Below are positions 55,680-64,000 of a DNA stretch of 64,000 nt, one piece after another. Location of the stretch: assembly GCF_001758465.1 (NCBI RefSeq), contig NZ_MJIC01000015.1, positions 744,001 to 808,000 of the forward strand. Reading direction: 5' to 3'. This stretch comes from Marisediminitalea lipolytica. GTDB lineage: Bacteria > Pseudomonadota > Gammaproteobacteria > Enterobacterales > Alteromonadaceae. The number at the start of each line of letters is the position of its first letter. Position 1 is the first letter of the stretch. The notes under the pieces are model-generated. The model worked only from the letters and a program-made list of their open reading frames with translations. It was not told the DNA's origin and did not search any database. The position numbers were made by a program, and so were the translations under genes.

Positions 55680-57884
55680 TTACTCAACACCGAAGTGTTT
55701 ATCAAAGAAATTAGTGATGGTGTGATATAAATGTATACCTGTCTGTTTACCACGGATACTGTGTTTCTTACCCGGGTAATCCATCACCTCGAAAGGTTTG
55801 GCTGCGTCCTGCAGATGTTTATACAACTTGGTACTATGAGTAAACAGTACGTTGTCATCAGCCATACCGTGATAAATCAGCAGCGGGCCTTTCAGTCCGT
55901 CTGAATACGGAAATACCGATGATGCATCGTAAGCATCGCTGTCGGTGTTCGGGTTACCCATGTAGCGCTCGGTATAATGCGTATCATACAAACGCCAGGT
56001 TGTTACCGGAGCACCGGATACACCCGCCTTAAAGTAATCACCGGCCTTAAACATGCTCATGATAGTCATGTAACCGCCGTAGCTGTGGCCGTGTACGCCA
56101 ATGCGTTCCTTATCCACATAGGGCAGGGTATGTAAAAATTTAACGCCGGTCACCTGGTCGTCAACCTCAACACTGCCCATGGCTTTATAGATAGGTTCTT
56201 CAAAAGCCTTACCACGGTAATTAGAGCCGCGGTTATCAATACTGAATACCACATAACCTTTACTTGCCCAGTACTGCATCAGCAGACCGCGATTACCGCC
56301 CCAGGCATTGTTAACCACCTGAGCATGGGGGCCGCCATACAGGTAAACGATAACCGGATGTTTGCCCTCAATCTTCTTCGGCTTATACAAACGATAATAC
56401 AGGTCAATGCCTTCATCGTTAGTAATGGTACCAAACTCAGGCTCAACCCAGTCAGTAAGATACGGGGTTAGCGGATGGCTTTCATCCAGTGCGTTTTCTT
56501 CCAGCCAGGTCAGCTGTTTGCCATCGGCGTTATGCAAACTCACCTGGGTAGGGCGATTAACGGTGGATGAACTATCCACATAAATCGATGCGTCGTGACT
56601 AAAGCTGATACCGTGCATGCCGTCACGTTTGGTTAAACGTTGTGGCGTTTTACCTTGCAGGTCGGTTACGTACAGATGACGTTCCAGCGGGGTATCCATG
56701 CGGCCGGTAAAGTAAATCTGTCCGGTCTCACTGTTCACCGCTTCCAGTTCATCTACTACCCAATCGCCTTTGGTTAGCTGGCGTACCAGTTTACCTTCGT
56801 TGGTAAACAGGTAAAGGTGTTTAAACCCGTCACGCTCTGAAGCCCAGATGAAATGTTCACCGTCATCTAAAAAGGTAAAATCATCATGCAGGTTAACCCA
56901 GGTACTGGATTGCTCCTTTAGCACCAGATGTTGTTTTTGACTGGTGACGTCAAAGCTGCGTAATTCCAGTTGTTGCTGGTCGCGGGTTTGCCACTGATAG
57001 GTAAAGTGTTCGCTATCCGGCATCCATTTACCACGTGCAATATAGATATCCTGTTCCTCACCGATATCAATCCACTGACGCTTACCGCTGTTAATGTGCT
57101 GAACAGCCAGTTTGATGGTGACATTGGGCGTACCGGCTTTGGGGTACTTTTGCTCAATCATCTTAATGTCGTCAGCGTAAATTTCTGAACGGGTAATTAC
57201 CTCTACCGGCGATTCATCCACTTCGGTAAAAGCAATGTACGACTCATCCGGCGACCACCAGTAACCGGTCATCCGGTTCATTTCTTCCTGGGCGACAAAC
57301 TCAGCCATGCCGTATTTGATATTGCCAGCGCCTTCGGTAGTGATGGCAGTTTCCTTGCCCGATTCGATGTGTTTGATGTACAGATTCTGGTCGCGGATAA
57401 AGGAAATATAATTGCCTTTTGGCGACAGCTTAATATCGGTTTCAAAGGCGTCGGTGTCCAGCAGCTGGCGAGCGCCCGGCTTGCCTAACTGGTGGTAAAA
57501 AACATCGCCGCCCATGGGGAATAACAGCGCTGTACCGTCGGCTGACCACTGATAACTGACAATGCCACTACCGGACAAACGCATACGTTCGCGGCGGGCT
57601 TTTTCTTCGTCAGACAGGGCTTCTTCGCCTGTGGATAATTCATCTGAATCAAACAGTAAACGGGATGTGCCCGAGGCAATGTTGTATTCCCACAGGTCCA
57701 GGCGTTCGTAGTCAGACTGCTTGCCTTGCAGGAAAGTAACCCGTTTACCGTCGGGGGCAACCTGTAAATTGCGGGGCGAACTGCCATCCAAAGAGGGAGA
57801 TTCATAGATCCGTTCAATGGTCAGCTTTTCAGCGGCAACCGTATTAGTGAGCATAAGGGCTCCAAGTAATAAAGCTTTTTTCAT
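55680..57884 (-). CDS. S9 family peptidase, dipeptidyl peptidase IV type
   Basis: A 734-residue serine exopeptidase with a signal peptide (MKKALLLGALMLTNTVAA). Residues about 40-480 form the beta-propeller (LTKRDGMHGISFSHDASIYV and similar repeats); residues about 490-734 are the alpha/beta hydrolase domain with VYGGPHAQ-like YLYGGPHAQVV, the nucleophile GHSYGGYMTIMS near residue 601, Asp in GMADDNVLF and His in KKHSIRG. The propeller EE motif for N-terminus binding is in FVAQEEMNRMTGYWW. It cuts X-Pro or X-Ala dipeptides from peptide N-termini, likely in the periplasm, downstream of the secreted S8 protease encoded next to it. Confidence 0.95.
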   Translation of the reverse strand: MKKALLLGALMLTNTVAAEKLTIERIYESPSLDGSSPRNLQVAPDGKRVTFLQGKQSDYERLDLWEYNIASGTSRLLFDSDELSTGEEALSDEEKARRERMRLSGSGIVSYQWSADGTALLFPMGGDVFYHQLGKPGARQLLDTDAFETDIKLSPKGNYISFIRDQNLYIKHIESGKETAITTEGAGNIKYGMAEFVAQEEMNRMTGYWWSPDESYIAFTEVDESPVEVITRSEIYADDIKMIEQKYPKAGTPNVTIKLAVQHINSGKRQWIDIGEEQDIYIARGKWMPDSEHFTYQWQTRDQQQLELRSFDVTSQKQHLVLKEQSSTWVNLHDDFTFLDDGEHFIWASERDGFKHLYLFTNEGKLVRQLTKGDWVVDELEAVNSETGQIYFTGRMDTPLERHLYVTDLQGKTPQRLTKRDGMHGISFSHDASIYVDSSSTVNRPTQVSLHNADGKQLTWLEENALDESHPLTPYLTDWVEPEFGTITNDEGIDLYYRLYKPKKIEGKHPVIVYLYGGPHAQVVNNAWGGNRGLLMQYWASKGYVVFSIDNRGSNYRGKAFEEPIYKAMGSVEVDDQVTGVKFLHTLPYVDKERIGVHGHSYGGYMTIMSMFKAGDYFKAGVSGAPVTTWRLYDTHYTERYMGNPNTDSDAYDASSVFPYSDGLKGPLLIYHGMADDNVLFTHSTKLYKHLQDAAKPFEVMDYPGKKHSIRGKQTGIHLYHTITNFFDKHFGVE

Positions 57885-58022
57885 GGATACGCTATTATCT
57901 GTCGTTATTAAGGCTTGCTTACCCTGTGTATTTGCTCTGAAATACCGGTATAAACAAGTTGTTGTTATAGTGAGAACCGCAGCAACAGTGGGTTCTTATT
58001 TAAAGCTAGAGGATGACACAAT

Positions 58023-58655
58023 TTGGCAGCATTAAAAAGCGCACTTATCTTAGGAGCCAGTGGGTTGGTAGGGCAAAACCTGCTGCGCCTGTTACTGCTT
58101 GATCCCCGTTACGAAACGGTCACTTGCTTACTCCGACGGCCATTAGCGCAGCAGAACTACCAGGATCCGCAAAACAAGCTGCGGCCGGTGGTGATTAACT
58201 TTGCGGCGTTGGATGACTACCAGGGCTATTTTTCGGTGGATCATGTGTACTGCTGCCTGGGCACCACGCTAAAAAAGGCCGGTGATCTGAAAACCTTTCG
58301 TAAGGTGGATTTTGAATATGTGCACGTCGCTGCGCAGCTAGCCAGAGCACAACGCGCTGGTGGCTTTGTCTGGATTTCGTCGGTTGGTGCCAATGCCGCC
58401 AGTAACAATTACTATCTGAAGGTAAAAGGGGAGCTGGAAAATGCCATTATGCGTATGCCGCAGTTACCTAATGCCGCGGCCGTTCGTCCGGGCGTATTAA
58501 TTGGCGAGCGCGCCAATGACGATCGGCCTCTGGAGCGTTTTAGTGCGGGCCTGTTGCAACTGTTAAAGCCCTTGTTAGTAGGGCCGCTAAAGAAATACCG
58601 GGCCGTTTATCCTCATCAGGTAGCGCGGGAAATGATGCGTCATCAGGTCTTCTGA
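58023..58655 (+). CDS. NAD(P)-binding Rossmann oxidoreductase (HTATIP2/YbjT-like)
   Basis: A 210-residue atypical short-chain dehydrogenase. The N-terminal GASGLVGQNLLRLLLLD is the dinucleotide-binding loop; LRRPLAQ, YCCLGTTLKKAGD, VDFEYVHVAAQLARA and ISSVGANAASNNYYLKVKGELE follow the HTATIP2-like pattern, with Ser, Tyr and Lys of the active site in that last stretch. The start is a TTG at 58023, forced by a stop codon three codons upstream, with AGAGGA before it. trmN starts five bases after its stop, so the two are likely one transcript. Substrate unknown. Confidence 0.88.
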   Translation: MAALKSALILGASGLVGQNLLRLLLLDPRYETVTCLLRRPLAQQNYQDPQNKLRPVVINFAALDDYQGYFSVDHVYCCLGTTLKKAGDLKTFRKVDFEYVHVAAQLARAQRAGGFVWISSVGANAASNNYYLKVKGELENAIMRMPQLPNAAAVRPGVLIGERANDDRPLERFSAGLLQLLKPLLVGPLKKYRAVYPHQVAREMMRHQVF

Positions 58656-58660
58656 GTGTA

Positions 58661-59398
58661 ATGAGTAATCGCAAACCAAAGGGTTTTCAGTGTAAGCAGT
58701 TTTTTGTGGCACATGATCAGTGTGCCATGAAAGTCTCAACCGACAGCCTGATCCTGGGCAGTTTTGTTTCCCCGGCAAAGGCCACTCGTATTCTGGACAT
58801 TGGCACCGGCTCTGGCATCCTGGCTTTAATGCTGGCGCAAAAAATGGTGCCTGAGGCGCATATAGAGGCTATCGATATTGACCAGAGCGCTGTTATTCAG
58901 GCGCTTGAGAATGTGCGATTAAGTCCCTGGCCAGAAAACATAACCGTTAGTCATTGTGCGTTGCAGTCGCTATCCGGCGCTGGAGTATATGACCTTATTG
59001 TTTCAAATCCCCCGTATTTTGCCGATGCTAACGGACAAACTAAGGCTTACGACACAATGGCCGACGCGCGGGGAATAGCACGGACAGAGCAAACCCTGTC
59101 AGTAGCCCGGTTTTTTGCCGAAACGGCACGACTTAGCAACGACAGTGGTAAACTTTATTGTATGTATCCCTGGTTGCGGCATGAGGAAGTCTTGGCTGTC
59201 GCTGCCCATCATGGTTGGCATTGTGTTGCCCGGATGCAGGTTCAGCATCGCTGTGATGTTGCGCCCTACTTAGTGATTTACGAATTTAGTCGTGAGGCAG
59301 GTCAGTGTAGTGATAGTCAGCTCATCATTCGCGCGGAAGACAACCAGTACACGCCTAAGTATAAAGCGCTGTGTCAGGAATTTTATTTGAATTTTTAA
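58661..59398 (+). CDS. trmN: tRNA1(Val) (adenine(37)-N6)-methyltransferase
   Basis: A 245-residue SAM-dependent methyltransferase of the YfiC family, which makes m6A37 in tRNA1(Val). Motif I is ILDIGTGSGILALMLAQ near residue 45, the acidic SAM contact is AIDIDQSAV, and the adenine-binding catalytic motif is IVSNPPYFAD near residue 115. FKCKQF-like FQCKQFFVAHDQCAMKVSTD at the N-terminus is typical of YfiC. A strong bidirectional terminator follows. Confidence 0.94.
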   Translation: MSNRKPKGFQCKQFFVAHDQCAMKVSTDSLILGSFVSPAKATRILDIGTGSGILALMLAQKMVPEAHIEAIDIDQSAVIQALENVRLSPWPENITVSHCALQSLSGAGVYDLIVSNPPYFADANGQTKAYDTMADARGIARTEQTLSVARFFAETARLSNDSGKLYCMYPWLRHEEVLAVAAHHGWHCVARMQVQHRCDVAPYLVIYEFSREAGQCSDSQLIIRAEDNQYTPKYKALCQEFYLNF

Positions 59399-59420
59399 TG
59401 CGATGGCGGCAAACAGGCAC

Positions 59421-59448
59421 AAAAAAAGCGCGATAAACGCGCTTTTTT
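59421..59448 (+). terminator. bidirectional terminator between trmN and exbD
   Basis: A7 then GCGCG, ATAAA loop, CGCGC and T6. Symmetric A and T runs allow it to end both trmN (plus) and exbD (minus). Confidence 0.93.
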
Positions 59449-59463
59449 ATTGCTCGTGAGAGC

Positions 59464-59865
59464 TTAAGACTTAACCAGAACGGATACTTTGTCGATACCA
59501 GCTTCTTTAGCCTGGTTCATTACTTCAACAACAACGCCGTGCTCAGTATTTTTGTGAGCCTGGATTGCTGCGGTATCAGTTGGGTTTTCAGCTAAGTAAG
59601 TCTGAATGTTTGCAATAACACGGCGAATGTCCACTTCACGGCCATTCATCATGATAGTGCCAGTCTCGTCAATACGGATTGACAGAGATTTACTCGGCTG
59701 GTTTGATGCGTTTTTGTTTTCAGGACGGTTAACATCCAGACCTTTCTCTTTAACGAATGATGTCGTTACGATAAAGAAGATCAGCATGATGAACACAATG
59801 TCCAACATGGGCGTCATGTCGACCTGGGCTTCGTCATCCCCAGAAGTATGCTTTTTTCTTTTCAT
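59464..59865 (-). CDS. ExbD/TolR family biopolymer transport protein
   Basis: A 133-residue protein with a short cytoplasmic start, one transmembrane helix (VDMTPMLDIVFIMLIFFIVT) carrying the conserved Asp in MLDIVF that moves protons, and a periplasmic domain (SIRIDETGTIMMNGREVDI, AAIQAHKNTEHG). ExbD works with ExbB and TonB to energise outer-membrane receptors. No exbB or tonB lies beside it: a terminator is on one side and more than 500 bases without a gene on the other. It must use partners encoded elsewhere, or serve a different stator. The many TonB receptors in this organism make the first option likely. Confidence 0.92.
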   Translation of the reverse strand: MKRKKHTSGDDEAQVDMTPMLDIVFIMLIFFIVTTSFVKEKGLDVNRPENKNASNQPSKSLSIRIDETGTIMMNGREVDIRRVIANIQTYLAENPTDTAAIQAHKNTEHGVVVEVMNQAKEAGIDKVSVLVKS

Positions 59866-60399
59866 TTCGTTTTCTTGTCTCTAACACTTGTCTGCCTAGT
59901 ATACTGTTTGTAACAAAAATATGTAGTAATTTGTACAAACAAATATACCAAAAGCGATAAACTTACTGACATAGTCGTTTACTTTCGTTAGAAAGCAACA
60001 TCATTTTGCGGACAGCGCTACACCCAGTTGGAAGAAATACAACTTATAAGCGTTATTTAGCTGCAAAACCAAAATACCATGATGACAAATGCCAAGTCTA
60101 GCCTCTACCGACATTTTTGTGTCTGGATCGGCAATTTTTGCACTGGCGATCCCACCCGTAATACCTTGCACCTTTGGCACCGGTACAGCTGGTTTGATTT
60201 TTTAGAATCCCAATAAAGTTTTTATTTTTCAGTACCTTTTTGTTTTCATTCTGAATCTACACAGTGCTGTAGATTTCATTTTTTCCGGATCCCGGGGGCG
60301 TATTTTAGTATGCCCGGCGGATCCGGGAATGGGGTGAAATAAGACCAGTTTGCTGGCGGGCTGATGATTAAATCAGCAATTCAGACAGGTTGCGATCGA
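59866..60399. other. non-coding region upstream of exbD with a large inverted repeat
   Basis: About 530 bases between two minus-strand genes. The exbD promoter should lie near 59890-59950 (AT-rich, with TATACT-like bases on the minus strand). A minus-strand open stretch at about 60010-60200 lacks an ATG start with a ribosome site and is not called. A strong imperfect palindrome lies at 60273-60340. Nothing else was recognised. Confidence 0.5.
60273..60340. repeat. 68-base imperfect palindrome / stem-loop
   Basis: Nested arms: ATTTCA and TGAAAT at the ends, TTCCGGATCC (60283) against GGATCCGGGAA (60319), and GGGCGTA against TATGCCC around a TTTTAG loop. There is no U-tract on either side, so it may be a REP/MITE-like element, a protein site or an RNA processing hairpin after the CLCA_X-like gene. 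Confidence 0.7.
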
Positions 60400-61209
60400 T
60401 CAGGATCTGTCCTGGCTTTTTTCTACGGCGGTTCCCAGTAGTCTGAAGTAGCTTGCGAAGAACTGGCCAATTCGAGCGCGTTCATGCTCCTGAGGGTAAA
60501 TGCCCAGTCTGGCCTCTATACTTTGTTTGGTACCTTTAACCAGAAACTCGTTTTTATAATGGTGATCCTGCACGTAGGCTTCAAACGCGCGGGCGACAAC
60601 TTCCTGGGGCATGGCGTAATAAAAGCTGCCCAGCGCTTTGTCTGCCTGGGCGCTGTTATTAAAGAAATCACTGGGCTTACTGCTGTGCGGTTTTAAAAAA
60701 ATATGCTGGTAGCAATCTTCCAGGCGGCTATTTATCGGATGCTCTACAACCTCGTGTTTTTGCAACCACAGGGCAGAGGCGAAATCCTGCGGCCTGGCTG
60801 CTTTTAAAAAGCGGGTGGCGATAAAATGATCAAAAGCATGAAAATATTCGTGGGCGAGTGAGCCGGCACCGGCATTTTTAGCCAGCGCGAGGGTGCGGGT
60901 CGCAGAATTATAGTGTGCAGAGCTGTGCTTTTGGCCACCTACGCCAAAGGCGATTGATAAGGTACCACGCAAAGAGATGACCTGCTCCGGCACATCCAGA
61001 ATGGCCATGAGGTCGCATAATGCATCAAAAAACAGATTAGCAGCCACTTGTTGTTCCTGCGCGGAAACCCAGTGGCCAACGCTGGCGGTTCTGAAGCCAA
61101 ATATTTTCACTATGTCGTTAAACGTCACATCCGCGCCATCACGATGGCTGGGACCATTACGATAAAATTTAGTAAATAGCCTTGATGGTCGCTGGGAGTT
61201 GGCAGTCAT
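60400..61209 (-). CDS. CLCA_X-like protein with HExxHxxDH metal motif
   Basis: A 269-residue protein without a signal or membrane segment. FNDIVKIFGFRTASVGHWVS, QQVAANLFFDALCDLM, VISLRGTLSIAFGVGGQK and SAHYNSATRTLALAKNAGAG recall proteins named CLCA_X family in Alteromonas relatives. The metal-like motif AHEYFHAFDH lies near residue 120, with the spacing of some zinc metallopeptidases. A large part reads like the putative peptidase of polyvalent phage and plasmid proteins. The ATG at 61209 is used; a TTG at 61224 is the only longer start and neither has a good ribosome site. Function unknown; the CLCA_X name is from memory. Confidence 0.7.
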   Translation of the reverse strand: MTANSQRPSRLFTKFYRNGPSHRDGADVTFNDIVKIFGFRTASVGHWVSAQEQQVAANLFFDALCDLMAILDVPEQVISLRGTLSIAFGVGGQKHSSAHYNSATRTLALAKNAGAGSLAHEYFHAFDHFIATRFLKAARPQDFASALWLQKHEVVEHPINSRLEDCYQHIFLKPHSSKPSDFFNNSAQADKALGSFYYAMPQEVVARAFEAYVQDHHYKNEFLVKGTKQSIEARLGIYPQEHERARIGQFFASYFRLLGTAVEKSQDRS

Positions 61210-61365
61210 AGGGAGCAAAAGCAAATCAGAGTAAAGGTGCTAACAGCGATATATTACACCAGCTTGCTACAGTTACCTCGGTAAGATCTTGTCTGTTGGT
61301 TTATTTACTCCCAATGTTATCGGATATAAACCTTGGCTGTCACGGTAAACGGCAGTTAGCGTAAA

Positions 61366-61404
61366 TAAAAAAAGCCGGGAGACACCATGCACTTGTCCCC
61401 GGCA
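61366..61404 (-). terminator. terminator of the right-end TonB-dependent receptor gene
   Basis: On the minus strand: GCCGGGGAC, an 11-base loop, GTC-T-CCCGGC, then a run of seven T. It lies about 20 bases after the receptor stop. Confidence 0.85.
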
Positions 61405-61423
61405 AAGCTCACTGAAAAAACAA

Positions 61424-64000
61424 TCAGAAAGTTTTAGAGAGCGATAATGTGATTACCCGGCCAATGGGACTGGCGACCTGGGGATCAAAACCACCACCAC
61501 CATTATCTGACGGTGCGATATCTGCAAAAGGCGGTTCTTCGTCCAGCAGGTTTCGAACAAACAGGCCAACGCGAAGATCCCGACCCATTTCACCTAAGCC
61601 ATCTTCAAAGGTATATGACGCGGAAAATTCAAACGTAGTGAAGGTATCTATAGTGTCACCGGTGAAGGTATTGGTGTAGCTATTGATATAATTGGCGAAA
61701 CCGGTCACGCTCCAGTTATCCCGTTGCCAGTTAAGAGAAGCACGCATACGCAGGCTCATTGGGTAGTTAAGATCGTTAACCCGCTCTACCAGTTCAGCAT
61801 CGGGTGTTTGCGCAACTTTGAAACTGTCATACCAGGTACCCATCAGACTGGCTTTGTAATAACCGTGGTCAGTTTTAAACGGGGCAACAAAGGTGAAGTC
61901 GATACCGCTTGCTTCGGTAACCCCAAGGTTCAGGTTCCGGCCGTCTACTAATACTGTAGTGTTGCGGGCTTCGTCTTCACTCCCGCGACGAACGCCCAGG
62001 CCCTCGTCTAACAGAGCTGCAACTTCGGCCCGGGCTTCTTCACCACGTAAAATCAAAGACTGAAACATCGCCTCGTCACGAAGCAGGTTGAGGTTACTTA
62101 GTTGTCTGTTGATCTGGCCTTCATAGGTTACATCAAAATAGTTGATGGACATTCTTGCGCCACGCAGGAAATCAAATGAATAGTCGATACCCAGTGAGAA
62201 AGTTTCCGCCGTTTCTGGTACTAAATTAAGGTTATCGCCTGTGCGGGTTACGCCGCGAATGGTTGTACCCACAGTGGGGTCGAAATAAGGCTGAACAAAC
62301 AAACTGGCTCCAGCGGCGCTTATTAACTGGGTTAACAGAGGAGCACGGAAGGATTCTCCATAGCTGGCGTGAATCGCCAGGTTGTCATTAACAATCCAGT
62401 CCAGACCAATTTTAGGGTTTTCAGTACGTCCTACATCACTGTAGTCATCAATCCGACCCGCTAAATTTAATACCAAACTTTGTATGCCAGTCATACTATT
62501 GGCTTCGCCAATGAGTGGAATGTAAAATTCCATATACGCAGATTTAACATCCCGGCTTAAATCGTTCATGCGATAAGGAATGTTTTCGATAGGACCGCGT
62601 CCTTGTCCGGTATACAGATCCATGGCGTAGTAGTTAATACCCGCGGCCATTTTTATATCGCCGCTATCTGTGCTGAACAGGGTACCATCTACTTTCAGGC
62701 CAAAATCCTGTATGTCGGTTTTGCCTGGAGTATCAGTATACAGATCGAAGATATTCTCAAGCAGTTCGGTTGAATTTGCCGAGGTGCCAAACGGATTGAG
62801 TGCCGTGGTTGGATCGCTGCTCGCCAGTGCCGCAGTAAGGTTGCCAGCAACCGGATTGTTGCGTTCGTTAAGCGATGAATCCTCACTGTGACCTATGGTG
62901 TAGTAAGTGCTTAATAACCAATCGTTTGGCAGCCAGATATCAAAGCCGCCGGTAACTTGCCAGACATCACTTTCAAAGGTGTTTTTAGTGCTGTTGCCAC
63001 TAAAGCCCGGGAAGGTATAACCAACATTTACACATCCAACGTTTGGACCGACACCTGCACTGGCAGGGCAGGGATCAAGCGTTACGTCCTGGGGGGCAAC
63101 AAAATAGGCATTAGTTTCAGGAACCAGCAACAAAGCATTGTAAGGTTGCGAATATCGTTTGCCTTCGCGAGTTGCTATTAGCATGTCGGCAAAAAATGCA
63201 ACATTGTCAGTAACGTCCTGGTTTAAGGTAACGACTGCGCTTGAGAATTCGCGTTCCGGTAACAAATCAGTACTGTTTGACATGTTGTCACAGAGGTTCA
63301 TTGTCCCTGCTTCCAGGTTATCTGGGGTTGCCCCGCCAGACGGGATCGCGTAACTGTTTCCGCCAACAAAAATGTTTCCGGGAGCACAGTTATTGATGCG
63401 GTAGTCTTCTCCACCTAACGAGGTTAGGTCTGCGCGGTAAAAATCCCGATCACCACCAAATAAATTACTGCGAAAACTATTTTGCATTGCTACGGTAACT
63501 TGCCCTGAATCCCAGGTTTTCCCTGCAATTGCACCAATTTGGTATTCGCTATAGTTATCGCCGCTTCCATACTGAGCTTCTACCTGAGCTCCTTCGAATC
63601 CTCTGCGCAATATCAAATTTGCCACGCCGGCAACCGCATCTGACCCATACACCGCGGAGGCACCATCTGCTACAACCTCTAAACGCTCCAGCGCGATAGA
63701 CGGGATCATTGAGGGGTCGAAAGCGGCGCCAGCGGTATCGGTAGAAACAACCCTGCGGCCATTCATAATGGTCAGTGTTGCGTAGGGGCCAATCCCCCGA
63801 ATATTGATGGCATTTGAATAGGTTATATTTGTCGCACCGCCATTACCGCTGCGCGACGCATCCGATACACCAAAACCGAATATTTGCGGAGTTTCTCTTA
63901 ATACATCAATGGTGTTAACCGAGCCTGAACTCTCTATGAACTCGCGGTCTAAATCGATGAGTGATGAACCAACAGGGGCGGCGCCCCGAATACTTGTTCC
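61424..64000 (-). CDS. TonB-dependent receptor (partial, N-terminal end beyond the window)
   Basis: The frame is open from base 64000 to the stop at 61424, giving 859 residues without the signal peptide and TonB box. The plug domain is visible: VNTIDVLRETPQIFGFG, INIRGIGPYATLTIMNGRRV and LERLEVVADGASAVYGSDA. The barrel follows with long extracellular loops, ending in PIGRVITLSLSKTF, the aromatic C-terminal strand. Its NLILRRGFEGAQVEAQYG and LNPFGTSAN segments are like large receptors of Alteromonas and Xanthomonas that take up organic substrates. An ATG at 63766 is internal, not the start. Ligand unknown; it sits on the same strand as the exbD gene but in a separate unit. Confidence 0.94.
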   Translation of the reverse strand, partial: GTSIRGAAPVGSSLIDLDREFIESSGSVNTIDVLRETPQIFGFGVSDASRSGNGGATNITYSNAINIRGIGPYATLTIMNGRRVVSTDTAGAAFDPSMIPSIALERLEVVADGASAVYGSDAVAGVANLILRRGFEGAQVEAQYGSGDNYSEYQIGAIAGKTWDSGQVTVAMQNSFRSNLFGGDRDFYRADLTSLGGEDYRINNCAPGNIFVGGNSYAIPSGGATPDNLEAGTMNLCDNMSNSTDLLPEREFSSAVVTLNQDVTDNVAFFADMLIATREGKRYSQPYNALLLVPETNAYFVAPQDVTLDPCPASAGVGPNVGCVNVGYTFPGFSGNSTKNTFESDVWQVTGGFDIWLPNDWLLSTYYTIGHSEDSSLNERNNPVAGNLTAALASSDPTTALNPFGTSANSTELLENIFDLYTDTPGKTDIQDFGLKVDGTLFSTDSGDIKMAAGINYYAMDLYTGQGRGPIENIPYRMNDLSRDVKSAYMEFYIPLIGEANSMTGIQSLVLNLAGRIDDYSDVGRTENPKIGLDWIVNDNLAIHASYGESFRAPLLTQLISAAGASLFVQPYFDPTVGTTIRGVTRTGDNLNLVPETAETFSLGIDYSFDFLRGARMSINYFDVTYEGQINRQLSNLNLLRDEAMFQSLILRGEEARAEVAALLDEGLGVRRGSEDEARNTTVLVDGRNLNLGVTEASGIDFTFVAPFKTDHGYYKASLMGTWYDSFKVAQTPDAELVERVNDLNYPMSLRMRASLNWQRDNWSVTGFANYINSYTNTFTGDTIDTFTTFEFSASYTFEDGLGEMGRDLRVGLFVRNLLDEEPPFADIAPSDNGGGGFDPQVASPIGRVITLSLSKTF

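Noticed and set aside
60010..60200. Minus-strand open stretch reading VPVPKVQGITGGIASAKIAD
   Set aside because: A stop lies just upstream and the only ATG is late with no ribosome site; no family recognised.

Overview
The window is a stretch of chromosome from a marine-type gammaproteobacterium, most likely an Alteromonadaceae/Alteromonadales member. The reasons are overall gene content (TonB-dependent receptors, lipoprotein M13 and M3 peptidases, S8 and S9 peptidases, a fused acetyl-CoA hydrolase-GNAT protein, a CLCA_X-like protein, MipA/OmpV), intermediate base composition and Shine-Dalgarno-led genes. No phylogenetic test could be run. No rRNA, tRNA or CRISPR array was seen. Both ends cut genes: an RND adaptor at the left and a TonB-dependent receptor at the right.

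Layout. 0-3.4 kb: end of an RND efflux operon (adaptor, AcrB-type pump). 3.6-6.4 kb: acetyl-CoA hydrolase/GNAT fusion coupled to a histone-deacetylase-like protein. 6.4-11.5 kb, minus strand: a six-TM chemoreceptor coupled to a small Cys-rich protein, the mscS-zntB pair and a BASS-type symporter. 11.6-18.4 kb: DUF1439 protein, ATP-grasp enzyme, DUF3300 protein, ribA, a small protein with selO, a MerC-like protein behind a near-perfect Zur box, and a GST. 18.4-22.7 kb: recQ, mgtE, rarD. 22.7-27.4 kb is an accessory, partly AT-rich island: a repeat-containing TonB-like gene lying between two diverged copies of the rarD 3' end, a PEP-CTERM surface protein and a decayed Y1 transposase followed by a cluster of short repeats. 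27.4-35.9 kb: M13 peptidase, REC-REC-GGDEF protein, uvrD (with an SOS-like box), cysE, a small Rossmann-like protein and an exported MetX-like hydrolase. 35.9-44.9 kb is a lipid-oxidation block: fadH, a divergent TetR regulator, a soluble PAS histidine kinase with its response regulator, an acyl-CoA dehydrogenase, an acyl-CoA ligase and a broken flavin reductase gene. 45-58 kb: MipA/OmpV, Dcp-type M3 peptidase, TonB receptor with divergent AraC regulator, gloC, a small Cys/His protein, S8 and S9 peptidases. 58-64 kb: Rossmann oxidoreductase, trmN, a lone exbD, a CLCA_X-like protein and the second TonB receptor.

How the genes fit together. Secreted or envelope peptidases (S8, S9, M13, M3) and two TonB receptors suggest a life on protein and peptide substrates. 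fadH, the acyl-CoA dehydrogenase and the ligase form a probable TetR-controlled acyl-CoA catabolic set, because a shared TTGACA-N-TGT motif precedes both transcription units. The most unusual signals are the diverged duplication of the rarD 3' end around the TonB-like gene, the coupled CoA-hydrolase/acetyltransferase and deacetylase pair, and the chemoreceptor coupled to a Cys-rich protein. I did not find a clear, complete, previously undescribed defence or biosynthetic system.
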